NCBI GenBank assembly: GCA_035517775.1
Contig: DATIYF010000013.1
Coordinates: 1-53,564 of the forward strand
Reading direction: 5' to 3'
Length of the DNA: 53,564 bases
Source: DATIYF01 sp035517775
Lineage (GTDB): Bacteria > Acidobacteriota > Terriglobia > Terriglobales > Acidobacteriaceae
The notes under the pieces are model-generated. The model saw only the letters and a program-made list of their open reading frames with translations. It had not been told where the DNA came from and searched no databases. Below, piece by piece: positions 16,266-24,466 of this stretch. The translations under genes and the position numbers were made by a program. The first letter of the stretch is position 1. Every line of letters starts with the position of its first letter.

Positions 16266-17717
16266 CTAACCCAGCTTGAAGTTCACCGTGATTCGTGTTT
16301 CCACCTGGGTTGGTTTTCCATTCAACTCTGCGGGGCGGTAGTGCCATCTCTTGACCGCATCCATTGCTGCCTGGGTCAGCAGCGGATGCCCGCTTACCTT
16401 GCGGGCGATGCTGACGCTGCCGTCTTCGTGAATCAAGATATCCAGGACTACCGGCCCTTCCACGCGCATGCTGCGGGCAAGAACCGGATAGACAGGAGGA
16501 ACCTGCTGCTCAAGAACGGGAGGGCTCGCGCCTTTGGATACAGGAGCGCCCAGCTTGGGCGCACCCGGAGAAGCCGAGAGCACGCTGCGCAGGACCGCCG
16601 GGTTGGCGCCCGTCACCAAAATTTGCGGCGCGCTTTCGGCCGGCAGGTCCAGTCCGGCGGGAGCCGGTTGAGTTAGCTTACCGTTCCTAACCGTCAAGGG
16701 TGGCGCTGCCGGATCTTGCGCAACCTCGTTCACCACCACGTCGGCGGCTTCATCTTCCTCTGCTTTTTCGTCCGCTTCTTTCCCCTTGGCGCGGTGACGC
16801 TCCGCCCGCCTATGCTCCTGCTTTTCAACGCGGCGCGATGGGCCGCTGCGGGTCAGCACCTCGGTCTGCTCTGCCGGTGTGGCTTGCGCATAGGTCTGCG
16901 CATTCGCGGCCACGGGCGCGCTGGATTTTACGCCCGAGGAATGCCAGATTTCCCAGCAAGTGGTCAGCAGAACAATGACGGCAAACGCGGCCGCACCCCA
17001 AATCCAGAAGGGGCGTTTTTCCACCACCGGGAGCAGATTGGGCAGGCGGCGCAACGCCTCTTCCAGAGGCTGCGCCGGAGCAATGCCCGCCAGTGGTGAG
17101 GGAAGCTCGGGCTCCACTGCGGGCGTGTGCATCTCGGCCATCTCCTGCGCATGTGCGGCCTGGGCAAGCTCCGCCATCGTCTCCAGAAAGCTCATGTGCT
17201 CCTGGGAAAAGGCATAGGAATACACCGAGAAAAGTTCCAGCAGCCCGGCGGCGGCGCCGTTTTCATGGAGGGGCGAGGCGGCGATGGAGCGCAGGCCCAG
17301 GCGCAGGCAGGCGGGTGCATCGACGCGGGGGTCAATCTGGGTGTCATCACAAAGAAGAGTCCGCCCGGTGCGCAGACAGGCGCCCGAGAGGCCACCACCC
17401 ACTCCCACGGGATCGCCCACCTCAGGGGCCGTCTCCCCGCTACGGGCCACGCACACGGCGCGCCCATCGGGCTGGATCATGGCAATCGCGGCGCCGGTGG
17501 CACCGGTCAGCGCCTGCGCCACCACCACAATCGCATTCAGCACCACCCCCGGCGTCTGCTGGCCCGATTCAATCTGCCGCCGGATGGTGGCGAAGACTTC
17601 CTCGGGATCTGGCTCGGACGACGCGGGCTTCACGGGGAAGGGCAGCGGGCTGCCGGGCAAAGGCCGCAGTTTTGGGGGAGGGAAGGGGGACACGTTGCGT
17701 AGAGCAGAGTTTTCCAT
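16266..17717 (-). CDS. GAF-transmembrane-TonB fusion protein
   Basis: 483 residues in an unusual order. Residues about 40-190 are a GAF domain (GVVLNAIVVVAQALTGATGA, GACLRTGRTLLCDD, LHENGAAAGLLELFS). One membrane segment lies at about 237-257. A Lys/Glu/Arg-rich linker of about 30 residues follows (about 290-330), then a Pro-containing spacer, and a TonB C-terminal domain from about 400 (PPVYPVLARSMRVEGPVVL, AAMDAVKRWHYRPAELNGK). Topology would put the GAF inside and the TonB domain in the periplasm, so a cytoplasmic ligand or redox state might modulate TonB contact with outer-membrane receptors. No exbB/exbD are nearby. It is convergent with nuoI, stops 2 bases apart. Confidence 0.85.
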   Translation of the reverse strand: MENSALRNVSPFPPPKLRPLPGSPLPFPVKPASSEPDPEEVFATIRRQIESGQQTPGVVLNAIVVVAQALTGATGAAIAMIQPDGRAVCVARSGETAPEVGDPVGVGGGLSGACLRTGRTLLCDDTQIDPRVDAPACLRLGLRSIAASPLHENGAAAGLLELFSVYSYAFSQEHMSFLETMAELAQAAHAQEMAEMHTPAVEPELPSPLAGIAPAQPLEEALRRLPNLLPVVEKRPFWIWGAAAFAVIVLLTTCWEIWHSSGVKSSAPVAANAQTYAQATPAEQTEVLTRSGPSRRVEKQEHRRAERHRAKGKEADEKAEEDEAADVVVNEVAQDPAAPPLTVRNGKLTQPAPAGLDLPAESAPQILVTGANPAVLRSVLSASPGAPKLGAPVSKGASPPVLEQQVPPVYPVLARSMRVEGPVVLDILIHEDGSVSIARKVSGHPLLTQAAMDAVKRWHYRPAELNGKPTQVETRITVNFKLG

Positions 17718-17967
17718 GGGGGATGGCTCTCGGCGCTGTCTAACCCATGCCGCAAGGATGCGGTTTGCGGCACGTAGAGCAGAGTTTGGTCGAAGGCGAA
17801 GAGTGCGTCAATGCGAGATTAGTACAGCCTAAGACAGGTACCTTTGGCCAATGACCTGCGCGGCAAGCGCCGCTAGGTGAGCACCGGGAACCCCAGACTG
17901 CGAGCAGCGGCGACTGGAAGTGCGAACTGAAAATTCCAGCCTTGATTTGTACCCCGCAGCCCGGAGC

Positions 17968-19068
17968 TTACGGGATGTATTGCGGTTGCTGCTGGGTCAT
18001 GCAGTGAATGGTGCCGAAGCCCCAGACCAGATCACTGCAATAGATGCCGACAATCTCCCGCTCAGGAAAAAGGTCAGCCAAGGTATCAAGCGCAATGCGG
18101 TCGTTGGGATCATTGAAGACCGGCACCAGCACTCGCTGATTGGCGATATAGAAATTGGCATAGCTCGCGGGAAGGCGCCGGCCGGCGAAAAATACCGTGC
18201 TGGGCATGGGCAGTTCCACGATGGCGAGAGACTTGCCATTCTGATCGCAGGCCGCCCGCAAACGCTGAATATTCTCGCGCAGGGGAGCATAGTTGGCGTC
18301 CTTGGGATCGGATTCCACCACCGTGACGACCGTATCCGGCGCCACAAAGCGCGTGAGATCATCTACGTGGCCGTGAGTATCGTCCCCGGCGATGCCCGCG
18401 CCCAGCCAGATCACATGGTTCACTCCCAGGTACTCGGCGAAAACGGCTTCGTAGTCTGCGCGCTTCCGGCCGGGATTGCGCTCCTGCACCTTGCTCAGCA
18501 GGCATTCTTCGGTGGTCAGCAGCGTCCCGGAACCGTTTACGTCGATCGAGCCGCCTTCGAGAATCACCCGCTGCTTGCCGAATGTGGGATGAAACTGTTC
18601 TGCTCCCGCGGCCTTGGCCATCAGCCCGCCAATCCTGGCATCGCGCTGCCAGTTGGAATATTTCGCCCAGGCGTTGAAGCGCCACTGGATTGCCGCCGGC
18701 GATCGGCCCGCACTTTGATCTGTGGGCACAACGAAGGTGCACCCGGAATCGCGCGTCCACACCCGGTCGCTGGGCCAGCGATGAAAACGCACGTTCGCGG
18801 TCAGAGCGTTGGTTTTCTGCAGAACCTTGCGTGCGATCTTCTCACCCGCGGCATCGTTCACAATCAGTTCCACGCGCTCGCCGCGTGCCAGGTAACGGAT
18901 GATCTCGGCATAAACCCAAGGAATGGGATGGAATTTCCCCGGCCAGTCGTTGCGGTTATGCGGCCAGGCCAGCCAGGTGGCGGCGTGCGGCTCCCACTCC
19001 GCCGGCATACGAAAGCCCGCAGCTGAACTTAAAGTATTGCTTGAAGTCGCTGGAGAGCGTGGCGTCAT
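17968..19068 (-). CDS. aguA: Agmatine deiminase
   Basis: A 366-residue member of the peptidyl-arginine-deiminase fold that hydrolyses agmatine to N-carbamoylputrescine and ammonia. The N-terminus has the family block PAEWEPHAATWLAWP. The catalytic residues are visible: Asp/His in HGHVDDLTRF and the nucleophile Cys356 in GTIHCMTQQQP close to the C-terminus; EGGSIDVNG holds a conserved Gly-Gly turn. It starts 6 bases after the stop of aguB, so the two are one operon producing putrescine. Bases 17718-17967 downstream hold no gene; a CGTAGAGCAGAGTTT 15-mer there repeats at 17698 and 17773. Confidence 0.93.
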   Translation of the reverse strand: MTPRSPATSSNTLSSAAGFRMPAEWEPHAATWLAWPHNRNDWPGKFHPIPWVYAEIIRYLARGERVELIVNDAAGEKIARKVLQKTNALTANVRFHRWPSDRVWTRDSGCTFVVPTDQSAGRSPAAIQWRFNAWAKYSNWQRDARIGGLMAKAAGAEQFHPTFGKQRVILEGGSIDVNGSGTLLTTEECLLSKVQERNPGRKRADYEAVFAEYLGVNHVIWLGAGIAGDDTHGHVDDLTRFVAPDTVVTVVESDPKDANYAPLRENIQRLRAACDQNGKSLAIVELPMPSTVFFAGRRLPASYANFYIANQRVLVPVFNDPNDRIALDTLADLFPEREIVGIYCSDLVWGFGTIHCMTQQQPQYIP

Positions 19069-19074
19069 TCGGGA

Positions 19075-19977
19075 TCAGTCGAGCATCCGCTTGGTAATGG
19101 CCGCATAGGCGTCAATCCGGCGGTCGCGCAGAAACGGCCAGTTCCGGCGGACGTCTTCCAAAGCTTTCAAGTCCACCTCGCCAATCAGGATTTCTTCCTT
19201 CTCGTGGCCGGCCTCGGCGATCACTCGCCCGAAGGGATCGCACAGAAACGAGCCGCCCCAGAACTCCAGGCCAGCGCCTGGCGCCTGATTGCCGCGGATA
19301 TTGCCGGTCTCGAAGCCCACCCGGTTCACCACTGCGACGTAAACTCCGTTGGCGATGGCGTGCGCCCGCTGAATGGTGCGCCAGGCGTCGTGTTGCGCGG
19401 CGCCGCTTTCCGCTTTCTCAGCGGGGTGCCAGCCGATGGCAGTGGGATAGAAAAGCACCTGCGCGCCTTGCAGCGCCGTGAGCCGCGCACCCTCCGGATA
19501 CCACTGGTCCCAGCACACCAGCGCTCCGATTTTCCCGGCATGCGTATCAAACGCGCGAAAGCCGAGATCGCCCGGCGTGAAGTAAAACTTTTCGTAGTAG
19601 AGCGGATCGTCGGGAATGTGCATCTTGCGGTAGAGGCCGCGCTGCGCGCCATCCGCATCAAAGATCACCGCCGTGTTGTGATAAACCCCGGGGGCGCGCT
19701 TCTCGAAAAGCGAAGCGATCAGAACAATGCGCAGCTCTTTCGCCAGGTCCGAGAGCCGCATGGTGGTGGGGCCGGGAATCGGTTCCGCTAAATCAAAAAG
19801 CGCCGCGTCTTCCCGCTGGCAGAAATATTGCGTCTGAAAAAGTTCAGGCAGACAGACGATCTGCGCTCCCCGCGCCGCCGCCACGCGCACATGTTGCAGG
19901 GCGCGCTCCACATTTTCTTCCGGAATGGGCGTGGCCGACATCTGCACCAGCCCTACGCGAAATGTTTGCGGCGGCAA
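19075..19977 (-). CDS. aguB: N-carbamoylputrescine amidohydrolase
   Basis: A 300-residue nitrilase-superfamily enzyme releasing putrescine, CO2 and ammonia from N-carbamoylputrescine. The catalytic triad is Glu45 (LPELFQTQYFC), Lys118 (YRKMHIPDDP) and Cys155 (LVCWDQWYPE). The FQTQYF and YYEKFYFTPGD segments distinguish AguB from other nitrilases. The start is TTG at 19977 with a GAGAGAGAGGA ribosome site 10 bases upstream. It is first in the aguB-aguA operon and divergent from the deoxyhypusine-synthase-like gene, sharing a 187-base gap. Confidence 0.93.
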   Translation of the reverse strand: MPPQTFRVGLVQMSATPIPEENVERALQHVRVAAARGAQIVCLPELFQTQYFCQREDAALFDLAEPIPGPTTMRLSDLAKELRIVLIASLFEKRAPGVYHNTAVIFDADGAQRGLYRKMHIPDDPLYYEKFYFTPGDLGFRAFDTHAGKIGALVCWDQWYPEGARLTALQGAQVLFYPTAIGWHPAEKAESGAAQHDAWRTIQRAHAIANGVYVAVVNRVGFETGNIRGNQAPGAGLEFWGGSFLCDPFGRVIAEAGHEKEEILIGEVDLKALEDVRRNWPFLRDRRIDAYAAITKRMLD

Positions 19978-20164
19978 AGTTGCGTCCTCTCTCTCTTGGC
20001 GATTTAGAATATCAGACGGGGCGCGCCAAAAAATCTGCCGATCGCAAGCCGGCCAAGCGCCGCCCCATCGCCCTGATTTGCTGGCGAACCCTGTATTCTT
20101 CTAGTAGAGTAGTGCTTCAAAAAGCGCAGATGAAAAAAACTAATGCCTGAGGGGAGGTGCGAAC

Positions 20165-21289
20165 TTGAAGCATGACAATCACGATGGCTCCGGCATCGAC
20201 CGCCATCTGCATGATCCGGTGGAAGACAAACTCATTCCTCTGGAGCCGCTCGACCCTAACCGCATCCGCTCGATTGACGATTTAGTTCGCGCCATGGGCA
20301 ACACTGCCTTTACCGGCCGCCAGGTAGGCGAAGCGGCCGACGTTCTCGAAGCCATGGCCCGCGACAAAGACTGCTTTGTGGTCATGACTCTCGCGGGCGC
20401 CATGACCGTGGCCAAACAGGGCCTGGTGATTGCCGAATTGATTGACCGCGGCGTCGTCAACGCCATCGTTTCCACCGGAGCGCTCATGGCGCACGGCCTG
20501 GTGGAGGCCACCGGCCATTCCCACTTCCGCTCCAACCCCGAGGTTTCTGACGAGGAGCTCTACCAGCAGGGCTACAACCGCGTGTATGACACGCTGGAGC
20601 CGGAGCGCAACCTGGATGACGTGGAGAAGGTCATCTTCCGGGTACTGGAAGAATGGGACCCTAACGAGACTTTGTGCTCCTACAAATTGAATCACGCCAT
20701 TGGCGAGCATCTGGCAAAACATGCCAAAGATCAGCGCGGCATTTTGAAATCGGCCTATGAGCAGGGCGTTCCCGTGTTTGTGCCCGCCTTTACCGACTCT
20801 GAGCTGGGCCTCGATTTCGCTCTCTCCAACCGCGTACGTGAGGCCTCCGGCCGGCACAAGCTGCGCTTTGATCCCTTTGAAGACCTCGAGCACTTCGCCG
20901 CCACCTTGCTGCGGCAAAAACGCCTGGGAATTTTTACCATTGGCGGCGGCGTCCCCCGCAACTGGTCGCAACAGTTCGGCCCCTTCATCGAGTTGCGCCA
21001 TCGCCGTATGGGCGAAAATGTTCCTCTCAAACGTTATCACTACGGCGTGCGCATCTGCCCCGAGCCGGTGTTCTGGGGAGGCCTCTCCGGCAGCCCTTAC
21101 AGCGAAGCCGTTTCCTGGGGCAAGTTCGTGCCGCCGGCCGAAGGCGGCCGCTTCGGCGAGGTGTTTGCCGATGCAACCCTGGCCCTGCCCCTGATCGTCG
21201 CCGCCGTGTTCGAGCGCCTGGATAAGAGCAAAGATAAGCCGAAAGAAAATTCACGTGTGCATCGCGAGAAGGCCCTGGCGCGGAGATAG
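20165..21289 (+). CDS. Deoxyhypusine-synthase-family protein (bacterial DHS-like, putative homospermidine-type synthase)
   Basis: 374 residues. The NAD-binding Rossmann core (MTLAGAMTVAKQGLVIAELI, STGALMAHGL) and the catalytic lysine Lys320 in EAVSWGKF are conserved, so the enzyme should form the aminobutyl-lysine intermediate. In eukaryotic DHS the amine site uses His288 (VKHHIANAN) and Asp316 (SDSG); here these read PRNWSQQF and GGLSGSPYS, so both are replaced. Bacteria lack eIF5A, so a protein substrate is unlikely; plant homospermidine synthases descend from DHS. Divergent aguAB make putrescine, a plausible acceptor. The start TTG at 20165 is set by GGGGAGG about 8 bases upstream. Confidence 0.82.
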   Translation: MKHDNHDGSGIDRHLHDPVEDKLIPLEPLDPNRIRSIDDLVRAMGNTAFTGRQVGEAADVLEAMARDKDCFVVMTLAGAMTVAKQGLVIAELIDRGVVNAIVSTGALMAHGLVEATGHSHFRSNPEVSDEELYQQGYNRVYDTLEPERNLDDVEKVIFRVLEEWDPNETLCSYKLNHAIGEHLAKHAKDQRGILKSAYEQGVPVFVPAFTDSELGLDFALSNRVREASGRHKLRFDPFEDLEHFAATLLRQKRLGIFTIGGGVPRNWSQQFGPFIELRHRRMGENVPLKRYHYGVRICPEPVFWGGLSGSPYSEAVSWGKFVPPAEGGRFGEVFADATLALPLIVAAVFERLDKSKDKPKENSRVHREKALARR

Positions 21290-21315
21290 CGGCGGCCGGC
21301 CGGGCGAGGTTTTCT

Positions 21316-21510
21316 TCAGCCGCGGCGGCTGAGCAGCAGGATGCCTCCCGTGAAGGCAAGCACAATCACGATTGCGCCAAGCGATGCGCCTGCCCAGAGC
21401 GCAAGGCGATTCATGCCATCGGCGTGAATCAGGAAGTGATGCAGGCCGTGGACGAGATGCAGGCTCGTCAGCAGAACAGCGATGCCGCACGCGATTCTCA
21501 AAATTCGCAT
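21316..21510 (-). CDS. Small two-helix membrane protein
   Basis: 64 residues with hydrophobic segments at about 5-25 and 35-58 separated by a His-rich loop (HLVHGLHHFLIHADG). ATG 21510 is preceded by GGAG at proper distance, better than a GTG 33 bases upstream. Family not recognised. It is tail to tail with the DHS-like gene. The His-dense short loop might bind metal or heme, but this is a guess. Confidence 0.5.
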   Translation of the reverse strand: MRILRIACGIAVLLTSLHLVHGLHHFLIHADGMNRLALWAGASLGAIVIVLAFTGGILLLSRRG

Positions 21511-21571
21511 CTGAGCTCCATTCAAAGTTTCGAGCGTTGCCACCGCAGCAGCCCTTCCACTTGCTCACCGT

Positions 21572-21600
21572 TGTCATTCCGGGCGAAGCGAGGAATTCGC
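21572..21600. repeat. TGTCATTCCGAGCGAAGCGAGG-type dispersed repeat
   Basis: Reads TGTCATTCCGGGCGAAGCGA then GGAATTCGC. It is one of three copies of this family in the window (others at 30191 and 30341), all in gene-free DNA. Confidence 0.6.
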
Positions 21601-21720
21601 TCTTGGTTTCCTTCCGCGGAAAATCCAAGAGCATATTGTAAAGCTTGATGCCGTTACCATCGTGCTCCCCAGCCACTGGCGGCCAGATCGCAAACGCCTG
21701 ATACTGCTGGAGAGGCTCCC

Positions 21721-22971
21721 ATGGCCGAGAGCGCAACTCCCTCCAATTTACTGGCCCGCTTCGGAGAGATTCTTCTCATTCTTCTGCTCGCCTCGGCAAT
21801 CGCGGCCTGGGCGGTGTGGGTCAATCTGGAAACGCCGTATCTGGCCTTCTCGATGGCGGCGGCCTTCCTGTTTCACGTGCGCTCCAAGCCACCGCTGAAA
21901 GAACTGGCGCTCGCGCTGGGAATCGGGGCTGTGCTGGCCGGAATCAGGCTGGCCGTTGTGCCGCGCAATCCCCACGACTACGCCGGCTTCGTCGCCGCCA
22001 TGGCTGGCCTGGGAAGCTTTCTGGTGCTCGGGGTGCGCGCCATTCGCAGCTCGGGCATCGAGCGCAAGCGCCTGTTCGTTCTGCTGGGGCCGGCGTTGGG
22101 CCTGGTCTTCTTTATTTTCTCGGCACAGCGGGCGCTCAATTTGGCCGACCTGCTCTACCCCAAGACCTTCGATCTCTATCTCTACACCTTCGATGGCAGC
22201 CTCGGCTTCGAGCCCAGTTTTCTCATGGGCCAGCTGTTCCACCATTCCGTGGTCATCCGCGAGATCGGCTTGCTGGCTTACGCGACCCTGCCGCTGGTGA
22301 TGGCGCTGGTGTATGCCGGCTGGATTGACCCCCACGCCACCAAACCGGCCTGGTACATCCTCGAATTATTTTTCCTGGCAGGGTTCCTGGGATGGGCCTT
22401 CTACAACTTCGTGCCCGGCACCGGCCCGGCCTACGCCTTCGCGGGGCTGTTCCCCGAGCGCGGCCTGTCCTATAACTTGCTTCATCGCCTTTTGCTCGAG
22501 CGCGTTCCGGTGAGCGCGAATTTTCCCCGCAATGCCATTCCTTCGCTGCATATGGGATGGGTGCTGCTTCTCTGGTGGAGCTGCCGCCGCTTTTCGCGGT
22601 GGGCCCGTGCCGCCGCATTTCTTTACCTACTCATCACCGTCATGGCCACCCTCGGTACGGGCGAGCACTATTTCATTGATCTGGTCGTCGCGGCGCCTTT
22701 TGCCCTGATGGTGGAGGCCCTGTGCCAGTCGGCCCTTCCGTTCCGCCGGCGCCTGGCGCCCCTGCTGACCGGGCTGCTGATGACCGTGGCCTGGCTCAGC
22801 CTGATTCGCTTTGGCACGCCTCTGATGCTGCATTCACGGCTCATTCCCTGGGGCCTGATTGTAATTTCTACCGTAGCAGCCTTCTTCGTGGAGCATCGCA
22901 CGCTGGGCTTGCATACGGTTGAGGCTTCGGCCGCCGACTCCGGGGCCCTGGCCGCCGCAGCTTCCGTCTGA
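21721..22971 (+). CDS. PAP2-superfamily integral membrane enzyme (inositolphosphotransferase-like)
   Basis: 416 residues with about ten membrane segments. The C-terminal half carries PAP2-like motifs of the Aur1/Ipt1 type: IPSLHMGW (conserved His before the acyl/phosphate-transfer site) and GEHYFIDLVVA (catalytic His and Asp). In this group the first PAP2 motif is relaxed, as here. Members dephosphorylate or transfer lipid-linked phosphate groups at the outer face of the inner membrane. The start at ATG 21721 follows GGAGAGG. Acidobacteria are known to make unusual membrane lipids, but no lipid genes are adjacent to fix the substrate. Confidence 0.78.
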   Translation: MAESATPSNLLARFGEILLILLLASAIAAWAVWVNLETPYLAFSMAAAFLFHVRSKPPLKELALALGIGAVLAGIRLAVVPRNPHDYAGFVAAMAGLGSFLVLGVRAIRSSGIERKRLFVLLGPALGLVFFIFSAQRALNLADLLYPKTFDLYLYTFDGSLGFEPSFLMGQLFHHSVVIREIGLLAYATLPLVMALVYAGWIDPHATKPAWYILELFFLAGFLGWAFYNFVPGTGPAYAFAGLFPERGLSYNLLHRLLLERVPVSANFPRNAIPSLHMGWVLLLWWSCRRFSRWARAAAFLYLLITVMATLGTGEHYFIDLVVAAPFALMVEALCQSALPFRRRLAPLLTGLLMTVAWLSLIRFGTPLMLHSRLIPWGLIVISTVAAFFVEHRTLGLHTVEASAADSGALAAAASV

Positions 22972-23019
22972 CCGTTTCTTTCCCCTGCATCGTCTAAAAT
23001 CGTGACGGGGCTGTTTGCG

Positions 23020-23601
23020 ATGAGGATTGGTGTTTTAGCCTTGCAGGGCGATTTCGATGCCCACCGCCGCCGCCTGGAAGAGCTGGGGGCTGAGGTTGTG
23101 CTCGTCAAAAAGCCGGAGCAGCTCGAGGAGATTGACGGGCTGGTAATTCCCGGCGGCGAGTCCGGCACCTTTCTCAAGTTGCTGGGAGAGGCGGGGTTGG
23201 AGAAGCTGAAGCAGTTTGTCCGCGTGAAGCCAACCTTTGGCACCTGCGCCGGAGCCATTTTGTTGGCTAGTGAAGTGGTGAATCCGCCGCAGTCCGGGCT
23301 GGGCGCGCTCGATATTACGGTGCGGCGCAACGCCTATGGGCGGCAGCTGGAAAGCTCCATCCGGGAAGGCCGGTTGAGGGAAGGGAACACCGGCGACTCG
23401 CCCATTGAGATGGTGTTCATTCGGGCGCCGAAGATTGAACGAGTAGGGAAAGGTGTGGAGGTTCTTGCGACAGAAGGCGCCGATCCGGTCGTAGTCAGGC
23501 AGGGCAAAGTAATGGCGGCGACCTTTCATCCCGAGCTGACGAATGACGTGCGCGTGCACCGCGCCTTTCTCGATTTGATTGAGAATGGCAGGAAGAGTTG
23601 A
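23020..23601 (+). CDS. pdxT: Pyridoxal 5'-phosphate synthase glutaminase subunit PdxT
   Basis: A 193-residue class I glutaminase delivering ammonia to PdxS. The oxyanion motif is PGGESGTFLKLL, the nucleophile Cys76 lies in FGTCAGAIL, and the catalytic His-x-Glu is FHPEL near the C-terminus. I chose ATG 23020 (MRIGVLALQG), the universal family start; a GTG 18 bases earlier would add a non-conserved extension. pdxS, its normal neighbour, is not in the window. Confidence 0.94.
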   Translation: MRIGVLALQGDFDAHRRRLEELGAEVVLVKKPEQLEEIDGLVIPGGESGTFLKLLGEAGLEKLKQFVRVKPTFGTCAGAILLASEVVNPPQSGLGALDITVRRNAYGRQLESSIREGRLREGNTGDSPIEMVFIRAPKIERVGKGVEVLATEGADPVVVRQGKVMAATFHPELTNDVRVHRAFLDLIENGRKS

Positions 23602-23609
23602 GTGCTAGT

Positions 23610-23630
23610 CCTCCGTGTCCTCTGTGGTTT
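23610..23630. repeat. Single arm of the CACGAAG repeat family (diverged)
   Basis: CCTCCGTGTCCTCTGTGGTTT, the complement-strand form of the AACCAC..CACGAAG unit, between pdxT and the DUF2277 gene. Confidence 0.45.
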
Positions 23631-23656
23631 AAGTTCTGTTAATTGAGGTCCTGTCC

Positions 23657-23926
23657 ATGTGCAGAAATATCAGGATTCTTTTCAACTTCGACCCGCCCGT
23701 GACCGACGATGAAATTCGCGCCGCCTCGCTGCAGTTCGTGCGCAAGATCACCGGCTTCAACAAGCCCTCTAAGGCCAACCAGGCTGCCTTCCTGGCGGCG
23801 ATTGACGAAGTCGCCGCCGTCTCCACCCGGCTTTTGCATTCGCTCGAGACCACGGCCCCGGCCCGCAACCGCGAGGAAGAAGCGGCCAAAGCCAAGGCCC
23901 GCGCCGCCATCAGATTCGGCGACTGA
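23657..23926 (+). CDS. DUF2277 family protein
   Basis: An 89-residue small soluble protein. The start MCRNIRILFNFDPPVTDDEI and the central QFVRKITGFNKPS block followed by AFLAAIDEVAA match the DUF2277 family, which is of unknown function and about this length. No catalytic residues are assigned in the family. It lies 55 bases after pdxT, separated by a repeat remnant, and about 120 bases before the ArsR operon promoter. Confidence 0.85.
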   Translation: MCRNIRILFNFDPPVTDDEIRAASLQFVRKITGFNKPSKANQAAFLAAIDEVAAVSTRLLHSLETTAPARNREEEAAKAKARAAIRFGD

Positions 23927-24009
23927 TGCCGCCGCTGGCGCGCCGGATAGGAATTTCCGGCTGATCGAACAGGAAACCGGTGGGCCTGCCGTTTTTCAAA
24001 CAATTGCTC

Positions 24010-24038
24010 TTGACAACCCACTTATGTAACCCTATAGT
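24010..24038 (+). promoter_or_regulatory. Sigma70-type promoter of the arsR-SRPBCC operon
   Basis: A consensus -35 TTGACA (24010-24015), a 17-base spacer, and -10 TATAGT (24033-24038). Transcription would start at about 24045, one or two bases before the ATG at 24047. Confidence 0.75.
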
Positions 24039-24068
24039 TACGCATTATGCGTCACCGTTCGGTTACAT
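24024..24068 (+). promoter_or_regulatory. Candidate ArsR operator
   Basis: GTAAC-N6-GTTAC (24026-24041) overlaps the -10 element, and a third half-site GTTACAT (24062-24068) is the exact complement of ATGTAAC at 24024-24030. Dyads of this form overlapping the -10 fit autorepression by the ArsR-type protein encoded just downstream. Confidence 0.6.
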
Positions 24069-24415
24069 ATTCGCGGGAGGCCACCTTTCAGGCTCTGGCC
24101 GATCCCACTCGGCGTGCCGTGCTCGACCTGCTGCGGCAGGGAAGCCAGCCCGCCGGCCGCATTGCCAGCGCCTTTCCGGTTTCGCGGCCGGCCATTTCCA
24201 AGCATTTGCGGCTGTTGCGCCGGGCGCATCTGGTGAGCGAGCGGCGCCAGGGCCGGCACCGCCTGTATCAGTTGAACCCCGGGCCCCTGAAGGCGGTGGA
24301 TTCCTGGCTCGAGCAGTATCGTGTCTTCTGGCAAGCCAATCTGAACCACCTGAAGGCCTTCGTCGAGGCCGAGTATGCCCGCGAGTCGGCCGGCAGTCGA
24401 AGCAGTGACAAATGA
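24047..24415 (+). CDS. ArsR/SmtB-family repressor (SdpR-like, SRPBCC-associated)
   Basis: A 122-residue winged-helix regulator. FQALADPTRRAVLDLLRQG starts the DNA-binding domain; SRPAISKHLRLLRRAHLV is the recognition helix region; RRQGRHRLYQLNP is the wing. The metal-binding ELCVCDL motif of true ArsR is absent, so it is not a metal sensor of the classical type. The C-terminal tail with LEQYRVFWQANLNHL is typical of repressors encoded with SRPBCC/AHSA1 proteins, one of which is two genes downstream. The lack of a Shine-Dalgarno and the close -10 element suggest a leaderless message. Confidence 0.88.
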   Translation: MRHRSVTYSREATFQALADPTRRAVLDLLRQGSQPAGRIASAFPVSRPAISKHLRLLRRAHLVSERRQGRHRLYQLNPGPLKAVDSWLEQYRVFWQANLNHLKAFVEAEYARESAGSRSSDK

Positions 24416-24466
24416 GTCCGTGGGCCGGGCAGGAATTATGACTTCAATTCAATCAAGGAGCTGACC

